64,000 nt of DNA, from assembly GCA_030765045.1 (NCBI GenBank), contig CM060965.1, positions 63,953,787 through 64,017,786 of the forward strand. Direction: 5' to 3'. How positions within the stretch are numbered: the stretch's first letter is position 1; every line of letters starts with the position of its first letter. Positions 35,885-48,394 of this stretch are shown one piece after another. Both the position numbers and the translations under genes were made by a program. Source of the DNA: Tenodera sinensis (taxonomy: Eukaryota; Arthropoda; Insecta; Mantodea; Mantidae). Below the pieces are notes generated by a model. The model had not been told where the DNA came from, searched no databases, and saw only the letters and a list, made by a program, of their open reading frames with translations.

Positions 35885-36655
35885 TGCTGTGATCACTCAA
35901 ATCACTATCTCTACTTTTGTACTAACCATTCATATAAACTCTTATTCCTGTCTTCCTCAGGAGATAAGTCGAGATAAACATTTGCAGAAATAATCTTATT
36001 GCTGTTTTTCTTGCACGTGTAAGAGGAATTTGGGAAAACACTAGGCTTTGAACCATAGTCAAATGCATTGAAGCTTTGAAATTGGTTCTGTTTGCACAGT
36101 CAGGACATAAAAAAAGTGAATAACGATCTTCTATTTGAGAAAACTTTAAGAATTGCAAAACACACAATTAGCAAGGAATACCTCCGCAATGGTCCACTCC
36201 ACAAAAAATGCGTTCAGACATAAATGGTGTATTTTAACGAGATCTACATTTTTTGTGCAGTAAGATTTGTTCTCCGTTATGGTTTACTGGTTGTGCTAAA
36301 GTCCTCGAGATTGAACAGGAAGCCCAAATGGCCTCGTTGTCGATGGGCCGTTAAAACTCACATACTCACTCACTCACTTGAACAGGACTACATAAGCTAT
36401 AGCCAGAAAATTAAAAATATGCATTTCATTTACCATAAAATATCCTAAAACATACGGAGATTTTAACCAAAATCGTTAGAGCCATTCTTGAGAACATCAG
36501 AATTTTCGAAAAATGTTACATGTAAAGGGTATTTGCATTCCTGGAAGATATTAAACTTAAATACCAACTTTGGTTTCTAACCGACTTTTCGTTTTTGAGT
36601 TATCCTGTTCACAAACACAAACGCAAAATTGCATCTTTATTCTTTTGCTCAAGTA
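35885..36655 (+). repeat. R800 repeat, near full length, with a nested insertion
   Basis: R800 landmarks run from cactatctctacttttgtac through aatacctccgcaatggtcc, ctatagccagaaaatt, ccgacttttcgtttttgagt and ttcacaaacacaaacgc. It is interrupted at 36321-36377 by a short insertion with its own target duplication. Confidence 0.8.
36311..36387 (+). mobile_element. 57-bp truncated retroposon insertion with 10-bp target duplication
   Basis: ttgaacagga at 36311-36320 is repeated at 36378-36387. Between them are ~57 bp containing gtcgatgggccgttaaaact and then CACT units. R800 sequence resumes exactly after the second copy (ctacataagctatagc). It is the bare 3' end of a retroposon, matching the larger tail at 6666-6790. 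Confidence 0.85.
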
Positions 36656-36659
36656 TTCA

Positions 36660-38165
36660 GAAAAATATTTAGACCAGCTGGATAAATTTCCTATATAATT
36701 AGGAAAGGGTATTTTATATTTCAAAATAGATTTAACTTAAATATGTGTATCCCGAAAATATTTACATGGTATGGTTTAAAATGTAAGGGCATTGGTTACT
36801 TTTAATTTCCCCTACTGTAAGTTAATAGATATTTAGAGTCCCAGTTACAAAAGATAGAGGTTTAGTAACGAGAGGTTCAAGTTAGAACACGACTCAAGGG
36901 AGTGAAGGTGATTTTCAATGTTCATCAGGAAAATTTTTAAAACCAGTCCAAGATGTAACTATTAATATACATACCTCTAGAAATATTATCAAGAAAAATA
37001 AAAATTAGATGATCATAATTGAAGTATATTTTACGTTTTGTTGAGGCTGTATTATATGTTTTGTGTTTTGTTAGAATATAGAGTATAGCTTTTGTTGCCT
37101 AATAACTACAAACCAAAGCATCACTGATTATATCATAGTAGTAGTGGATTCTAGGAATTGGGGAAAGGTAGGAAAGGCTCACTAGCTAGCCTGTAGAAAA
37201 AGAGATGGGTCGCGTCTATGATTAGCGTCCTTAGCGACACACTCTCTCAGCGACAGGCCTAGTGGTCAGATACAGATGTTTCTCTTGCTGAGTATTGGTA
37301 ATGCGGTTGTCTGCCCGCCACATGCAGAATTGTAAGCCTGCAGATAACCATCAGTCTATAAGTTATATTCAGTATTATTATATACCATTGGTCGACAATT
37401 TCTCCACAATTGTGAGTTTGAAGATGCATTAAACATTCTATGTACTACGAACTTGTGTTGTCCTTAATCCGGAAACACTCACGCATACATTGAGTAAAGA
37501 ATCTCACTGCTCGAGCTAGGCCAGATACAACCACGAGCTGAGATATTTTGATTTAATATCCACTGACACCAAGAATACTATATTGTCCGGAAGCAGTATG
37601 TCCTTTGGAAGGCCCTGAGTACCTTACGTACTGTAGACAGATGCACTCAGTTCTTTGGGGCCTATTCCTAAAGCACATGGATCACAAATAGGGCGCCGTT
37701 ATAAACTGCTTGTATAAAAGAAACCTTAAATATTCAAAGCTCGTATAAGTTGTCGGAACGAATTTCTCCTCGGAGACGTAATTAAGAATACTGGTCATAT
37801 GGAATGCACCAGAGATAGCAGCACCTTCTAGCTTAGCTATAAATAATGTTTGCAAGTAAATGATGTAATGCAAGTAACTCACTTTAAACATCTTTGTCTT
37901 AATATATCAGAATGATTAACAAATAGAAGAAAAATCACTATATTTCAAGCAACATTTGAACTATTGTTGATAAGGGGTATTCTCCATTGGTAACCACAAT
38001 TTACAGAATAATAGCTGTGGTTTTCCCTTGGAGTCCAGCTTTTTAAATATTTAAAAGCTCAAACGAAGCGACAGTATTATAATATTACACTAATATGAAC
38101 ATTATGAGGATTTGTAAGTCAACCAAAGTTAGACAAATAAGAAGAAAATTATATTTAAAATTCCG
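36660..38165. other. Unassigned AT-rich DNA
   Basis: No gene recognised. Confidence 0.4.
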
Positions 38166-38169
38166 CATT

Positions 38170-38625
38170 GGATATGATATTCAACCAGCACGTGAATAAT
38201 CATTTCAAATTTCAACCAATAACAGCCCTCATTCCTAAAAAATTTATCACCTGCTTTGAATTTTAACTATCACCTCCTCTGCCTTTCTTATGCTATGGTC
38301 AGGTTAGAGCAGAACGTTACTCCATAGGTATAAAGAGAAGAGTGCCACCCCCCCCCCCTCCACAATTATAGTAGCACGCCCGGATTTGCGCTGTTTCCCC
38401 CCGATTTTGCTCTTCCTTGACCACGGAGAGAGGGGAAATAGGGGATGTGTTCATACCTAGTGAGTAACGTTCGTCACCCCTGGGTTAGACAATTAGTTGC
38501 ACTGTGCTACAGATGCGCAACAGCTTACGTAATTTGATGCAACAGAGCTGTTATTCAGATGCCAAAAATGTCAGACTCTCGCTTCGATGAACGATCTAAT
38601 GGAAATAGATCAATAACCAAGTACT
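38170..38625 (+). repeat. E repeat copy 2, split by a hAT-like element
   Basis: Colinear with 11110-11347 plus 12178-12225. It lacks R800 but has a 173-bp insertion at 38310-38482. Shared blocks include atttcaaatttcaacc, tatcacctcctctgc, actgtgctacagatg and gcttcgatgaa. Confidence 0.75.
38302..38490. mobile_element. hAT-like MITE, 173 bp, with 8-bp target duplication
   Basis: The target duplication is GGTTAGAG (38302-38309) and GGTTAGAC (38483-38490), 7 of 8 identical. The unfilled paralogue at about 11273-11280 reads GGTCAGAG. The right end, reversed, starts CAGGGGTGACGAACGTTACT. The left end starts CAGAACGTTACTCCATAGG, so the arms match apart from a ~7-9 bp gap after CAG. CAGGGGTG ends and 8-bp duplications are hAT hallmarks. 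The interior has a C(13) run and no coding capacity. Confidence 0.75.
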
Positions 38626-39222
38626 ATCTAATGCTTGCGGGCACTCCTTTCATAGAATTGGCCTTGCCGATACCTCAGTGTTACGGCCCGCATTTCCTTC
38701 GTTTCCTTTCCTCTTAGTTATATGAATTAATTACACTACAAACACCACGGTGCATCCCTCAGTCTGTTGCTCTCCACTGTTTCCTCTGTGTATATATGAT
38801 GAAGATAGTATGGTGTAGGGATGAGACCTAGAAGGCTAACTGTCCGCCACACATCGATCTACGAGGTATCTCCTAATACATCCGTAGAGTTACATAGAAA
38901 AATGTATCCTACCATTATGAGAGAAATATTTATAGAATTTAATAATATTCCCACCGCAGCATTTGCAAACCTGCAAATGGACGACTAAAATTTTGGGTAA
39001 ACATTTTTAATACTGGGGCAATTTTTAACTTTCCCAAGTGCTTATTTTGTAAAAACACGCAAAAATATCCTAAAGTTGATTAAGAACTATTTTCAGCAAT
39101 ATTTAGTTATGTATTTAGCACCATCACCTGTCACAAATCTGAATGAGCCCAGATCAGCGAGGTACTGAGCAGGAGTTTTTCAGATGTAAAATACTGGAAA
39201 GCTGTTTACTAACATGCACTAA
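38626..39222. other. Unassigned AT-rich DNA
   Basis: No gene recognised. Confidence 0.4.
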
Positions 39223-39224
39223 GA

Positions 39225-39325
39225 AGTCGTGGCTTCAGGATACGATCCAAACCACCACTTTGAGGTTACATCCGTGGGCTGCAAGCGGTCTCCTAACCCG
39301 CTAAGCCACACTTGTGATATTTAAC
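39225..39325 (-). mobile_element. tRNA-like SINE head
   Basis: The minus strand reads gtggcttagcgggttaggag (A box), then ~45 bp later ggatcgtatcc (degraded B box). A proper anticodon stem and acceptor stem do not close, so it is a tRNA-derived element and not a tRNA gene. Confidence 0.55.
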
Positions 39326-39329
39326 GACC

Positions 39330-41630
39330 GTATCTACCTTAACTTGGCTGTTTAACAAGCGTGCCAAAAACCATTACTTCACCCTTATGTCTAGAGACAT
39401 AACACCAATTAAGGCGGGCGTGCTTAACAAGGTATTCCATTTTTGTGGAAACGCGGAAAGGGAATAATAAACGAGTCTACCTTATTATTACTTGCAAGTA
39501 GGGTGGCCGATTCCCCACGGTGACAGGCGAGTGTGGTGATATGCTTCCTACACCAGTGGCTTGATTATTATTTTCATACTTTCACTCTCCTTGTTTTTAT
39601 TTCACTCTTGTTGTACGTTTTTGCATAACGAGGTAAGAAAACATAGACCTCAAGCTGCGTTTATACAAATCGATTACGACATTAATATTCACCTCTTGTC
39701 TGAATATTCATGACTACCTTGTCAGCAAAGCAGTGAAAATTATACTTTGGCTCCATTTAACACTTGGGCAAGGGTGTAGTAGCCGGTCGCATTAAGTCCG
39801 CAGTATAAGGTGCGGCGGGCGAACTAGGTTCAACAGCTCGCAGATTTTGGCTGGCTAGTCACAAGCAGAACAAACAGCATTTTCATATGTCGACTTGCTT
39901 CTCATAAGTGAAGTTTCCAGGGTGTTAAACAAATTAATGTTACAAAAAGTGGTAAACTTGCTTATTCATCACCTCTGGTTAGCATGTGCGATCACTAGCA
40001 GGGGTACATGCAGTAAAACGATAGGGTTCTGTGGTTTCGATATTTAGCCCAAGGCTAAACTTCAACGCCTAGGTTATTGTGTGTACGTTACTGGGATAAC
40101 AGTCCTGAAGTAGTGTGTGAAAATTACACGCAGAAAGGCTCGCATACAGAATTCGGTAAATAAATTGTCCGTGAAGAAATTAATTAAAGTGGATAAAAGT
40201 AATTGTTGTTCAACTTTGAGGCGCAAATAAGTACAATTAATAACGAAGTGCTGTCTGTTAAACTAACGTGAAGTTTACTTACAAGAAGTGTAGTTTTCAT
40301 TTATTTTCTTTCAGCTTATCCTTGGTTACTCAAACATATCTTAATGTCAAACTGGCAATCTGTAATCTAAGTTTAACTTTTATCAGCACTGATTATTGTT
40401 TCATAACCGTCCAATTCCACTATTTAAAAACCGAGAGTCATCCCGAGATAAACTATAAATGTCTCAAATTAATATGCCACGAATCGTCGGAAATGTTCCT
40501 GAAATTAAAGTGCTATCGAGTTACTTTAATCGAAATTAATTTCAATCTGGTTTTGAGAGGTTTCCTAGAACACTCGCTCCTGATAAGAATTCCTATGGTT
40601 TTGAGATATATATATATTTTTTTTCCATTATTAGTTCACAAAGCAGCTTATAAATACCTGGTTTTCTGTTTTCTTTAACCACCATGCTAAATAGAATAAT
40701 TTCAGCTGAAGTACAAATACGAGTTATTCCTTTATTTCTGCGTGAAAACCGTTTCATTTTAACATGTTAACGATAAGAATATGCGTCAGTGATCGCGTAA
40801 ACAGGAATCAGCGCTTGTCTGAGTGGCGAAATGCACCAGTCCATTTATCAGTATTAGCAAAACGAGCTACAGATGGACAAGAGGACAACCCGCTAGGAGA
40901 TGGCTTGACAGCACTTATATTCACCCAGAAATAAAAGTGAAAATGAACAGGATATTATCCTAGGCACAAAGAAGAAGTTAATTAAATACGAATAAGAACC
41001 ATGTCATATTTTGATATTTTAGAACCCAAAATGTAACTACAAAAAATATATATTATCTCGATGTTCAGGTAAAAACGCACATCGCCATGGCCTGCACCGT
41101 AATATCCACTAGGAGTGTAAATGTAACCGCAATGTAGCTCAAGCCAAGCAAAATAAAAGGCCCTCATTTCTATTATAGTGTTGGAGTCTTGGGAGCAAGT
41201 TGGCGCATTCAGAACAAGTGGAAAGGGAAGCTGAAGGTGGAGTGTAACAAACTTGCTAAGTTAATATCACTTTCTTCTCCAGAAAGTCCAGTGAGCTGTC
41301 GTGTAGCAGCCCTTTCCGTTCTCTCCCTTGTTACCTTCGTTTAACCATCCTCTCCAACTAGGTGTGCCGAAGTTTTAGCTTCTTCCGCTAGATTATTATA
41401 TAGGCGCTGGCCTTTGCTCTCTTCACGTAGCAGATATGCTAATGTTACTTTAGTTCGTCTTCCTGACCACAGAGCACCAGCTCCACTGCCTGAACCAATC
41501 ATAACGTGTTTTACTATACGCTACGGGTAAGCAAGCGATTTAAAAAGTACCATAAATTTGAGGAAAATAATACAAATCTTATGCCACATTCACATTAAGT
41601 TTTGTAGCCTTTATCATTTATTAGTGGGTA
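39330..41630. other. Unassigned DNA with a 136-codon open frame
   Basis: A plus-strand frame at 40268-40678 is AT-rich, has no recognisable domain and starts mid-sequence, so I do not call it a gene. The 39800-40260 stretch is somewhat GC-richer, with a TATA-like gtataaggtg (39803). It could be an untranslated exon, but nothing confirms that. Confidence 0.3.
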
Positions 41631-41634
41631 TACA

Positions 41635-41790
41635 AACTATTCATCTGAAAGCCTAATTTTCTATCTAGTTCATTTTAATGGAGATAAACCTTTGCAGAAA
41701 TACCACCACTAGGCATTCCCACAGAAGTACAAAGGAAATAGTGATTGTCAAATGTTCTAAGGACTGGGCTTATATGCCGGCTTTATAATA
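41635..41790 (+). repeat. R800 repeat, 5' fragment, strongly diverged
   Basis: Matches the tacaaactattcatct, tggagataaacctttgcaga and gtacaaaggaaatag order of the R800 5' region. Confidence 0.5.
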
Positions 41791-42054
41791 ATTTCGAAAT
41801 CTTCCCATGGAATTTCGAGAAGAATTTAAAAGCTTTAAAAGCTTGGCAAAATTTTAAATTTTAAAGCGGTTTGTACTGAGGAGATTTTCTTGTAGATCTT
41901 TGTGTAGAAACCACCTAGTTTTATGCGTCAAGAAAACAATTACTATGCAGTCTTTGTTGATATAAACACCTTGTACTTTCATTTTGTATGCTGTCGATGT
42001 TGTATTTCCTTTCACTTATACTGCATATAATAAATATATATTTAAACATTATAT

Positions 42055-42325
42055 AAAAGAAGCATATGAGCAATAGGGGCATAATATTAATATTAAGAAA
42101 ACTAAATGTGTAAGTATTGGAGAAGAAAAGGAATCAATAAATTTCGACATTGGAGAAGAAATATCTGGGCAAGGTAGACCCCGCAATACATGGGAGGATA
42201 GGATTGAGAGATTTGGACATAAAGGGGCAAAACTGTTGTGGAAATGAAGAGAATGTGCTAGAACAGAACGGAATGGCAGAGATGGCTCAAACGAGGCTAT
42301 CCCGACGCTTGAAAAGGCATAAGGT
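42055..42325 (+). pseudogene. LINE reverse transcriptase remnant with internal deletion
   Basis: Reads NIKKTKCVSIGEEKE (about 42085-42130), the segment after the reverse transcriptase catalytic core, then jumps straight to GRPRNTWEDRIERFGHK (about 42172-42225) and RTEWQRWLKR (about 42267-42297), the very C-terminal LINE block. About 100 residues that normally lie between are missing. A (GAA)n tract (42331-42365) follows at the expected 3' end of the element. Confidence 0.75.
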
Positions 42326-42330
42326 AATTG

Positions 42331-42383
42331 AAGAAGAAGAAGAAGAAGAAGAAGAAGAAGAAGAACAGAAGAAGAAGAAATAA
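42331..42383 (+). repeat. (GAA)n microsatellite
   Basis: About 12 GAA units plus an impure extension, next to the LINE 3' end. LINEs of this kind often end in a simple repeat instead of poly(A). Confidence 0.9.
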
Positions 42384-42519
42384 AATTAAGCAATAAGTTT
42401 ACTTATACAGGGACAAAAACAGATCAGTCAGGGAAAATTGTAACAGAAAAAAAAGAAAAAAAAACACAGAATTTTCGAAACAAAAAAGGCAGTAAGTCCA
42501 TTAAATTCTTTTGGTGGGA

Positions 42520-42915
42520 AATAATGTTACAAAGAATAGGCAATTTCAAATTTATAAGTGTCCTTACATAAAGTGCAGAGGTATGGCAAATCACAACCAG
42601 AGAAAAAATAAAATTTTGGCTACAGAAACGGATATATTGAGGAGATGTGCTAGAAAATCAAGATCGGAAAGAATAAAAGACCAAAAAATAAAAGTAAATT
42701 AGGAGAGTAAAAGAAGAACAAGATATTTTGCATATTATAGAGGTATGGGCACGTTAAATGAATGCCAGAGGAACGACTGCCATTGAAAATACCGGAATGC
42801 ATACCAGAAGAAAGAAGGCGACGTCCGATGACAACTTGGATGGATGATGAACAAGCAACCTTATCATCAAGTAATTTGGACCCAGAACAATGGAAGATGA
42901 AAACAATTATAGTAA
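42520..42915 (+). pseudogene. LINE ORF2 C-terminal remnant
   Basis: An open segment reads NKILATETDILRRCARKSR and SERIKDQKIK (about 42608-42690), matching the ExxFLRR-x(2)-xxSRxxRxRNExI block that follows reverse transcriptase. In shifted frames it continues with RLPLKIPECIPEERRRRPMT, TTWMDD and SNLDPEQWK (about 42770-42900), the C-terminal GRR..GRP..TW block. Frameshifts and stops are present. It could be the piece deleted from the neighbour at 42055, or a second copy. Confidence 0.75.
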
Positions 42916-42917
42916 TT

Positions 42918-44510
42918 GTTATATAATGATAGAAACATTTAAACAAATGCATTCAAAATGTTGATTATGTTTAAAAATAGTCAAGAAAACATCGAACAAG
43001 TAAACGCATTGAAATATAATATCGAATTGCAATATCTGTTATATCCAATGCAACAGGCAAAAAATTTTTTGATTCGGCTGGAATTACAACAGATTGTATC
43101 ACTCTGGGAAAACTATGATTAAATTGTCATAATGCAGTAGTAATATATTAAAGCAGCAGCAGAAATTTTATTGAGACATTTGCTCATAAGCATAATTATG
43201 TTGAGAGATTTAATAAAGTAATTATAAAACCTATCAACTAGTAGATTCAGCGAAAGACTACTCTCGCGAAAAGAAAGCAATTCTATCTGCACTGTTTAAT
43301 AATGAACATTAATTGAAAATAATTACAAATTAAGATGAATAAAACCATGCGAACTTATTTGTGAAATATAGCAGAACATAATACTTGAGGTACAAAACGT
43401 TAGGTAGACGTACAATTTATGAAGGAAAATAAAATTGTTTTGAAGAAGATATTACCTTCCTTCCCTGGGACATTTTTCTTTGTTTTTTATTTTAGTTTTT
43501 AATGAGGCTTGGTTGCAGAGTGGCATCACTTTGCGTTTCTCTACTGAATTCTGAAGTTTTGTTTTTATTCTTTACTTCTTCTAAAGAAAGAATAATGACC
43601 TGCATGACATCCTCTGTTTATGCAATTAATTTTTACTGCCCTCGATTTTTTCCTCTTTTAGAAGCGTTGAACTCCAGTAAGTTAGATATCAGAAGAGTAC
43701 AAAATCAGTTTCTTTGTGAAAATAAAAATAATAGAGGAGTTTGATCGCCCACTCGTTATCCCAGTAGGCACTTCGTTACCCCTCTTCAGCGGGAGGTGCG
43801 GGGAGAACTGGTGGTAGTAAAATTATAGGGCGCTCGCCAAATAACTTGGAGGACGAACGGCACTGCTGCCAACTTCAATAATAAATTGAAGGAAGTTTCG
43901 CCACAGAGGAGGCCATGAATCAGGGAGTAAGAAATCTTTGATGGTTATAAAAGGGTCATGGTCTATATCCAAGAAATACTGACCAAATAAAATTAAGACA
44001 AATAATCTCTCTTATGTTAGAAGTCCTACTACATGTTTGACTTTGTGTTATTCAGCATTTGACATCTCTCACCGGAGAGAAAGTTAAGGCACTTAACGGA
44101 CTGTTTTACTATCCTTGGAAGACATTATAGGTGAGTATTGCAGCTGTATTTTACATCTCAGGGAATGAGACAAAAAGCGCTTCAGTAGTTGCAAAATGAT
44201 GGTCGTAAAATAAAGCTCGGCTTTCCTAACAAGGATTTTCAAGACCTCCAAAGCAGCATGATGTCGTGTAACAAGCAACATTCAGAATTTTACAAACATA
44301 TCATTTTAATGAGCCCTATCCCGCCATTAGTTGAAACAAGTAACATGAAAATTATGTTCGAGAAACCAAAATAAACTTCCTGTGTGGCGCTTAGCCCAGT
44401 TTATTTCCTACGCACATGCAGTGTTGTGAGTTCAACTAACAACAGACTTCCCATTTCAGACAGCTTTCTTACTTTCTCTGCTATGTATACTAAGTAGGGA
44501 ATGTATTGTA
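42918..44510. other. Unassigned AT-rich DNA
   Basis: No gene recognised. The open frame at 43502-43744 has no known motif. Confidence 0.4.
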
Positions 44511-44514
44511 CTTG

Positions 44515-44567
44515 AACCAAAATTTTGATTTCCAGACTTCACCGGAAATATGTTTTGAGGCCCCCTG

Positions 44568-44606
<39 letters not shown>

Positions 44607-45180
44607 GGCGCGCGTGTACGTGTCTGTTTGTCTTTATGTAACTCAAAACCAAAAAGTTGGTTAAGTTTCATCTTTCAAGGATGCGACACCAGGATTTTGA
44701 AGAAAATTTCCTCACCCTAAACTACTCTTTACATTTTGATTTTCTCAAAAATAGTTTCAACGTTTTGATTAAGATATTTTATTGCAAATGAAACGTATAT
44801 TTTGAATTTTCTGGCTATAGTCTATGCAGTCCTGTTTACTCTTGATGGCCTTTGATTAATTGGTAAACCGTAAGAGATAGAGCAAATACAACATATGTAG
44901 ATGTTAAAATACACAAGTTATGTCCCGATGCATTTTTTGTGGAGTAAACCATTTCGGAGGAATGTTATTTGTTATTTGTGTGAGTATTGGAATACTTAAA
45001 CTTGTCTCAAATGGAAGTTCGGTATTCACTTTCTTTTTCTCTTGGCCGTGCAAAGAATGGAATTTCAAAGCCTTCATATGGCAACAAGCTTTAAAATATT
45101 TGACTATCGCTCAAAACCTGCTGTATTCCCAGATTCCCTTTGGGTCTACAAGAAAATCAGCAATAAGTCTATAAATTGTT
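44515..45180 (-). repeat. R800 repeat, reverse, with poly-A expansion
   Basis: Reverse R800 from the 3' end (ttccagacttcaccggaaat) to near the 5' end (ggtctacaagaaaatcagca). An A run of ~27 bases (44572-44598) sits where other copies have a short A/T stretch. Confidence 0.8.
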
Positions 45181-45181
45181 T

Positions 45182-46260
45182 CAGGAGATGACTATTGAAG
45201 AATGTTTTCTAACTTCAGAAGTATCAATTAGTTTACAGTTTAAAATAAACTTTACTTAGTAATAGGAGAAGTGTAAGTTGCCATGAGACGCTGAAATGTT
45301 AAGTGGAATGTTCTCATGCAACCGCTAATTGTGTATAACCAGAGCGCGGTCTTTACGCGCTACGAACAGCCGATAGTCGACAACAGTATACACTTAAGAC
45401 GCGAATGAAGCACTAATTTCATCAACATAGGTCCCCCAGAGTTCCTAATGATGCGTTATCAAATTTCAATTTATTTGCATCTATGCATGTTTTGGCATCT
45501 CTGCTTATTTGGCATTTCCTCAATATACGAGTATATCATACCTTCTAATGTGTTCTCGTTGACAAAACTCCTATTTGCGCTTCTGACATTTGCATTGATC
45601 TTAACATATAGAAATATTTATTGCAATTATTAAGCTCTCCGTATCATTAGATTACAATATTAGCCTTATTAATAAAAAATTCTGGTGTCAGTGCCTCTTA
45701 TATTTAGTTGTGTAATTCTAATTTAATAAAGCGGTTACATGGGAAACACAATTTACGATTTTGGAAAGTTTATAAAATGATATCTTCATGACCACATGAA
45801 TTAGAATCCCGAAAAATGAAGCGCCATTGGCGCTCTAAACCTAACTAGCTTTATTTGAAAGTAAATGAGGGTTTGAAAGAAAAATGTAAATTTGCTGGAA
45901 GCTTTGTAAGAGCCACATTTATGAGCCCTTGACTGGACTTCATTTCTATATTACAGTATTAATAGAACGTCTCGTTTCAGAAAAAGTCTAAGCGAGTCTA
46001 TAAATGAAACATTTTGAACATCAAAGCATATGTGAAAAGCCCTCCTGATGAAAGATTGGAAGGAAGGTGGCATATTATGTTACAGAAAGAAATATGGGGC
46101 AAAAATTCTCTTGTTTGCACAATCACAGGAGAAATATCTAAAAACTATTTGTTCCACGCAGAGTCAAACTTTTCAAATTAAAAACGACATGAAAAAAGAA
46201 ACTTTACGTTTTACTACCTAGTTAATTTCTATACCACACGACCACTAACATAAAAGCATC
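45182..46260. other. Unassigned AT-rich DNA
   Basis: No gene recognised. Confidence 0.4.
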
Positions 46261-46299
46261 TTCTTTCATAAAGTTGGTAGGAAAAGCCTTTCAAAGTAG

Positions 46300-46420
46300 C
46301 TTAAAATGTTGTATGGCTTCATCCGCACCTTTCTATGATAGCGACAGACGGCAACGAAAGCCGAGGATGCGGACAGGCGAAACACCGCGCAGCGGTTAGG
46401 AGGACTTTTGCTTTCCCGGT
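46300..46420 (-). mobile_element. SINE-like fragment, family G, reverse copy
   Basis: The minus strand carries ccgctgcgcggtgtttcgcc, tgccgtctgtcgctatcata and gaaaggtgcgg, colinear with 13480-13550. It lacks the A-box head of that copy. Confidence 0.7.
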
Positions 46421-46424
46421 ATAC

Positions 46425-47780
46425 AACGGACATAATACGTATTTGTGAATTTCTAATGAGGAGATAGATTTGTCAGGATTCTTATTTAAAGTATTTTACA
46501 CAAGCCGTTCCAAGTATAACGCTACATAGACGTTCATAAGGTCATGGATCACTTTCTTTAGTAGTTGTACAAGTAATTAGTAACTGCTTAGTTGCTAAAA
46601 GAGGTAACTAAATCTTTATTTTCACGCTACGACGAGAATAATGCTGCAAAAATAACAATACATGCAACAACCTACAAAATTAACGTTATTAGCCATAGGC
46701 ACCAGAACATTGCCTTCGTGATCTACATCCACTCATTACCACAACTTCACTTCTGTAACTAGTTCTTTTAGATTGCGTAGAGGGGTCATAAACTAGCTCA
46801 CCACCTCATTTCTCAGCTGAAGCGGAGATATTAATCTTCAGTTGTAAGAGGAAAAAGTTCCGTTACAGAACTGCATCATAAACCATTCATATCATATATT
46901 ACAATTATGTTCTTTTGTATCGGTGATTTAGTACGTGGACTGGATAAAGTTTTATGAGTAAAACACTTCATTTTATAGCATTTTCTATATCCTTAACTTT
47001 GACAACATTCCATGATTCGGATATAAAAGCAACTTGTGTGTGATTTACTTTTACATAGTAAGTTATGGTATAAGTAGAGACACTTAAAATTTATCTCAAA
47101 ACTTGAGAATTATGCAGAATTTGTTTTAGGTGGAACAATAATGTTTCCAGTAACCCTTTTGGGCTCCTGTAAGCCCTCAATTTGAAATCCCATGTTTTCT
47201 TTTCTTTTTTTTTTCTGGAAGTAGTCCACGGATATGTACCTATAGGATGGCATAAAGGTTCCCAGTTTGGCGAACTCTTACACTAAACAATGCATTACTA
47301 CTGTGACAAATAGTGACATCCCACTCCTGACACCAGTCTGACAAATGCCACGTACAGTTACTTTTCCGGTCACTTTATTTCTCTGTTTAAAACTGAATCA
47401 CAAAACCGCCTTCCTGTTTTTTATCGCTAACACAATCTGCAATTCATCGTGGCCTTCCAACTCAGAGCTGTTCTGTACTCTGGTAACCTCGACACGTACT
47501 TCACCGTGTTTCTACCTTCTCCGTCTAACAGCTGGCTTCGGCGATCACACTCATTAAATCTCAACACAACAAACAACTCCGACGCGATGATTAAATGTCC
47601 AAAATGGTCTCTGGCGATACACATTCAAATTACTCTCAACGCTGACTTTGTAACAGCTGCCAACTGTCTTGTTCAAATATTAGCGACTCACTTCTCTCAA
47701 CACATTTGCTTGTAATAGCCGAGAATGAGTAGCACGGATTTTTCTGAAATCCACGTTTTCATAAGTAAGCTGGCAGTCGA
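46425..47780. other. Unassigned DNA with short open frames
   Basis: No gene recognised. Around 47300-47720 it becomes GC-richer and carries overlapping 65-88 codon frames without known motifs. It could be part of an LTR-like or promoter-proximal element (see 47785). Confidence 0.35.
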
Positions 47781-47784
47781 AAGT

Positions 47785-47802
47785 TTCTAGAACATTCTGG
47801 AA
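47785..47802. promoter_or_regulatory. Perfect four-unit heat-shock element
   Basis: TTCTAGAACATTCTGGAA: four alternating TTC/GAA pentamers without mismatch. A TATTTATA (47918-47925; TATAAATA on the minus strand) lies ~115 bp away, too far for a standard hsp layout. No gene is attached. Confidence 0.6.
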
Positions 47803-48029
47803 ACGTTTAACTCTACAGCGCTCGTAGTTCTCTTTATGCAGATCACTCCATTGTCGTGGGTTGCGTATTTACAAGCAGTGCTGAGGTAGGTTGACCTTGA
47901 GCGTCTTTGAGGCGCACTATTTATAACTGACAGAAAATATTCACAGGGTGAATTATGCGTACATGAATATCGCGGTCAAATCCAAAATAATTTCAAACGA
48001 CAAGCCAGATGTATTTTACTGACTTTTGA

Positions 48030-48278
<249 letters not shown>

Positions 48279-48394
48279 TAAGCAATAGAGAAAATAACAT
48301 TTGGAATTTTCCCTCCATTTATGTGGCCTCATAGAATGTCTTAAAGTGGTGATGAATATTTTCTGAATACAGACATATAAATGGCTTGTTTTCA

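Noticed and set aside
40268..40678. 136-codon open frame
   Set aside because: No recognisable domain, AT-rich residue mix, and no splice or promoter support strong enough to call an exon.
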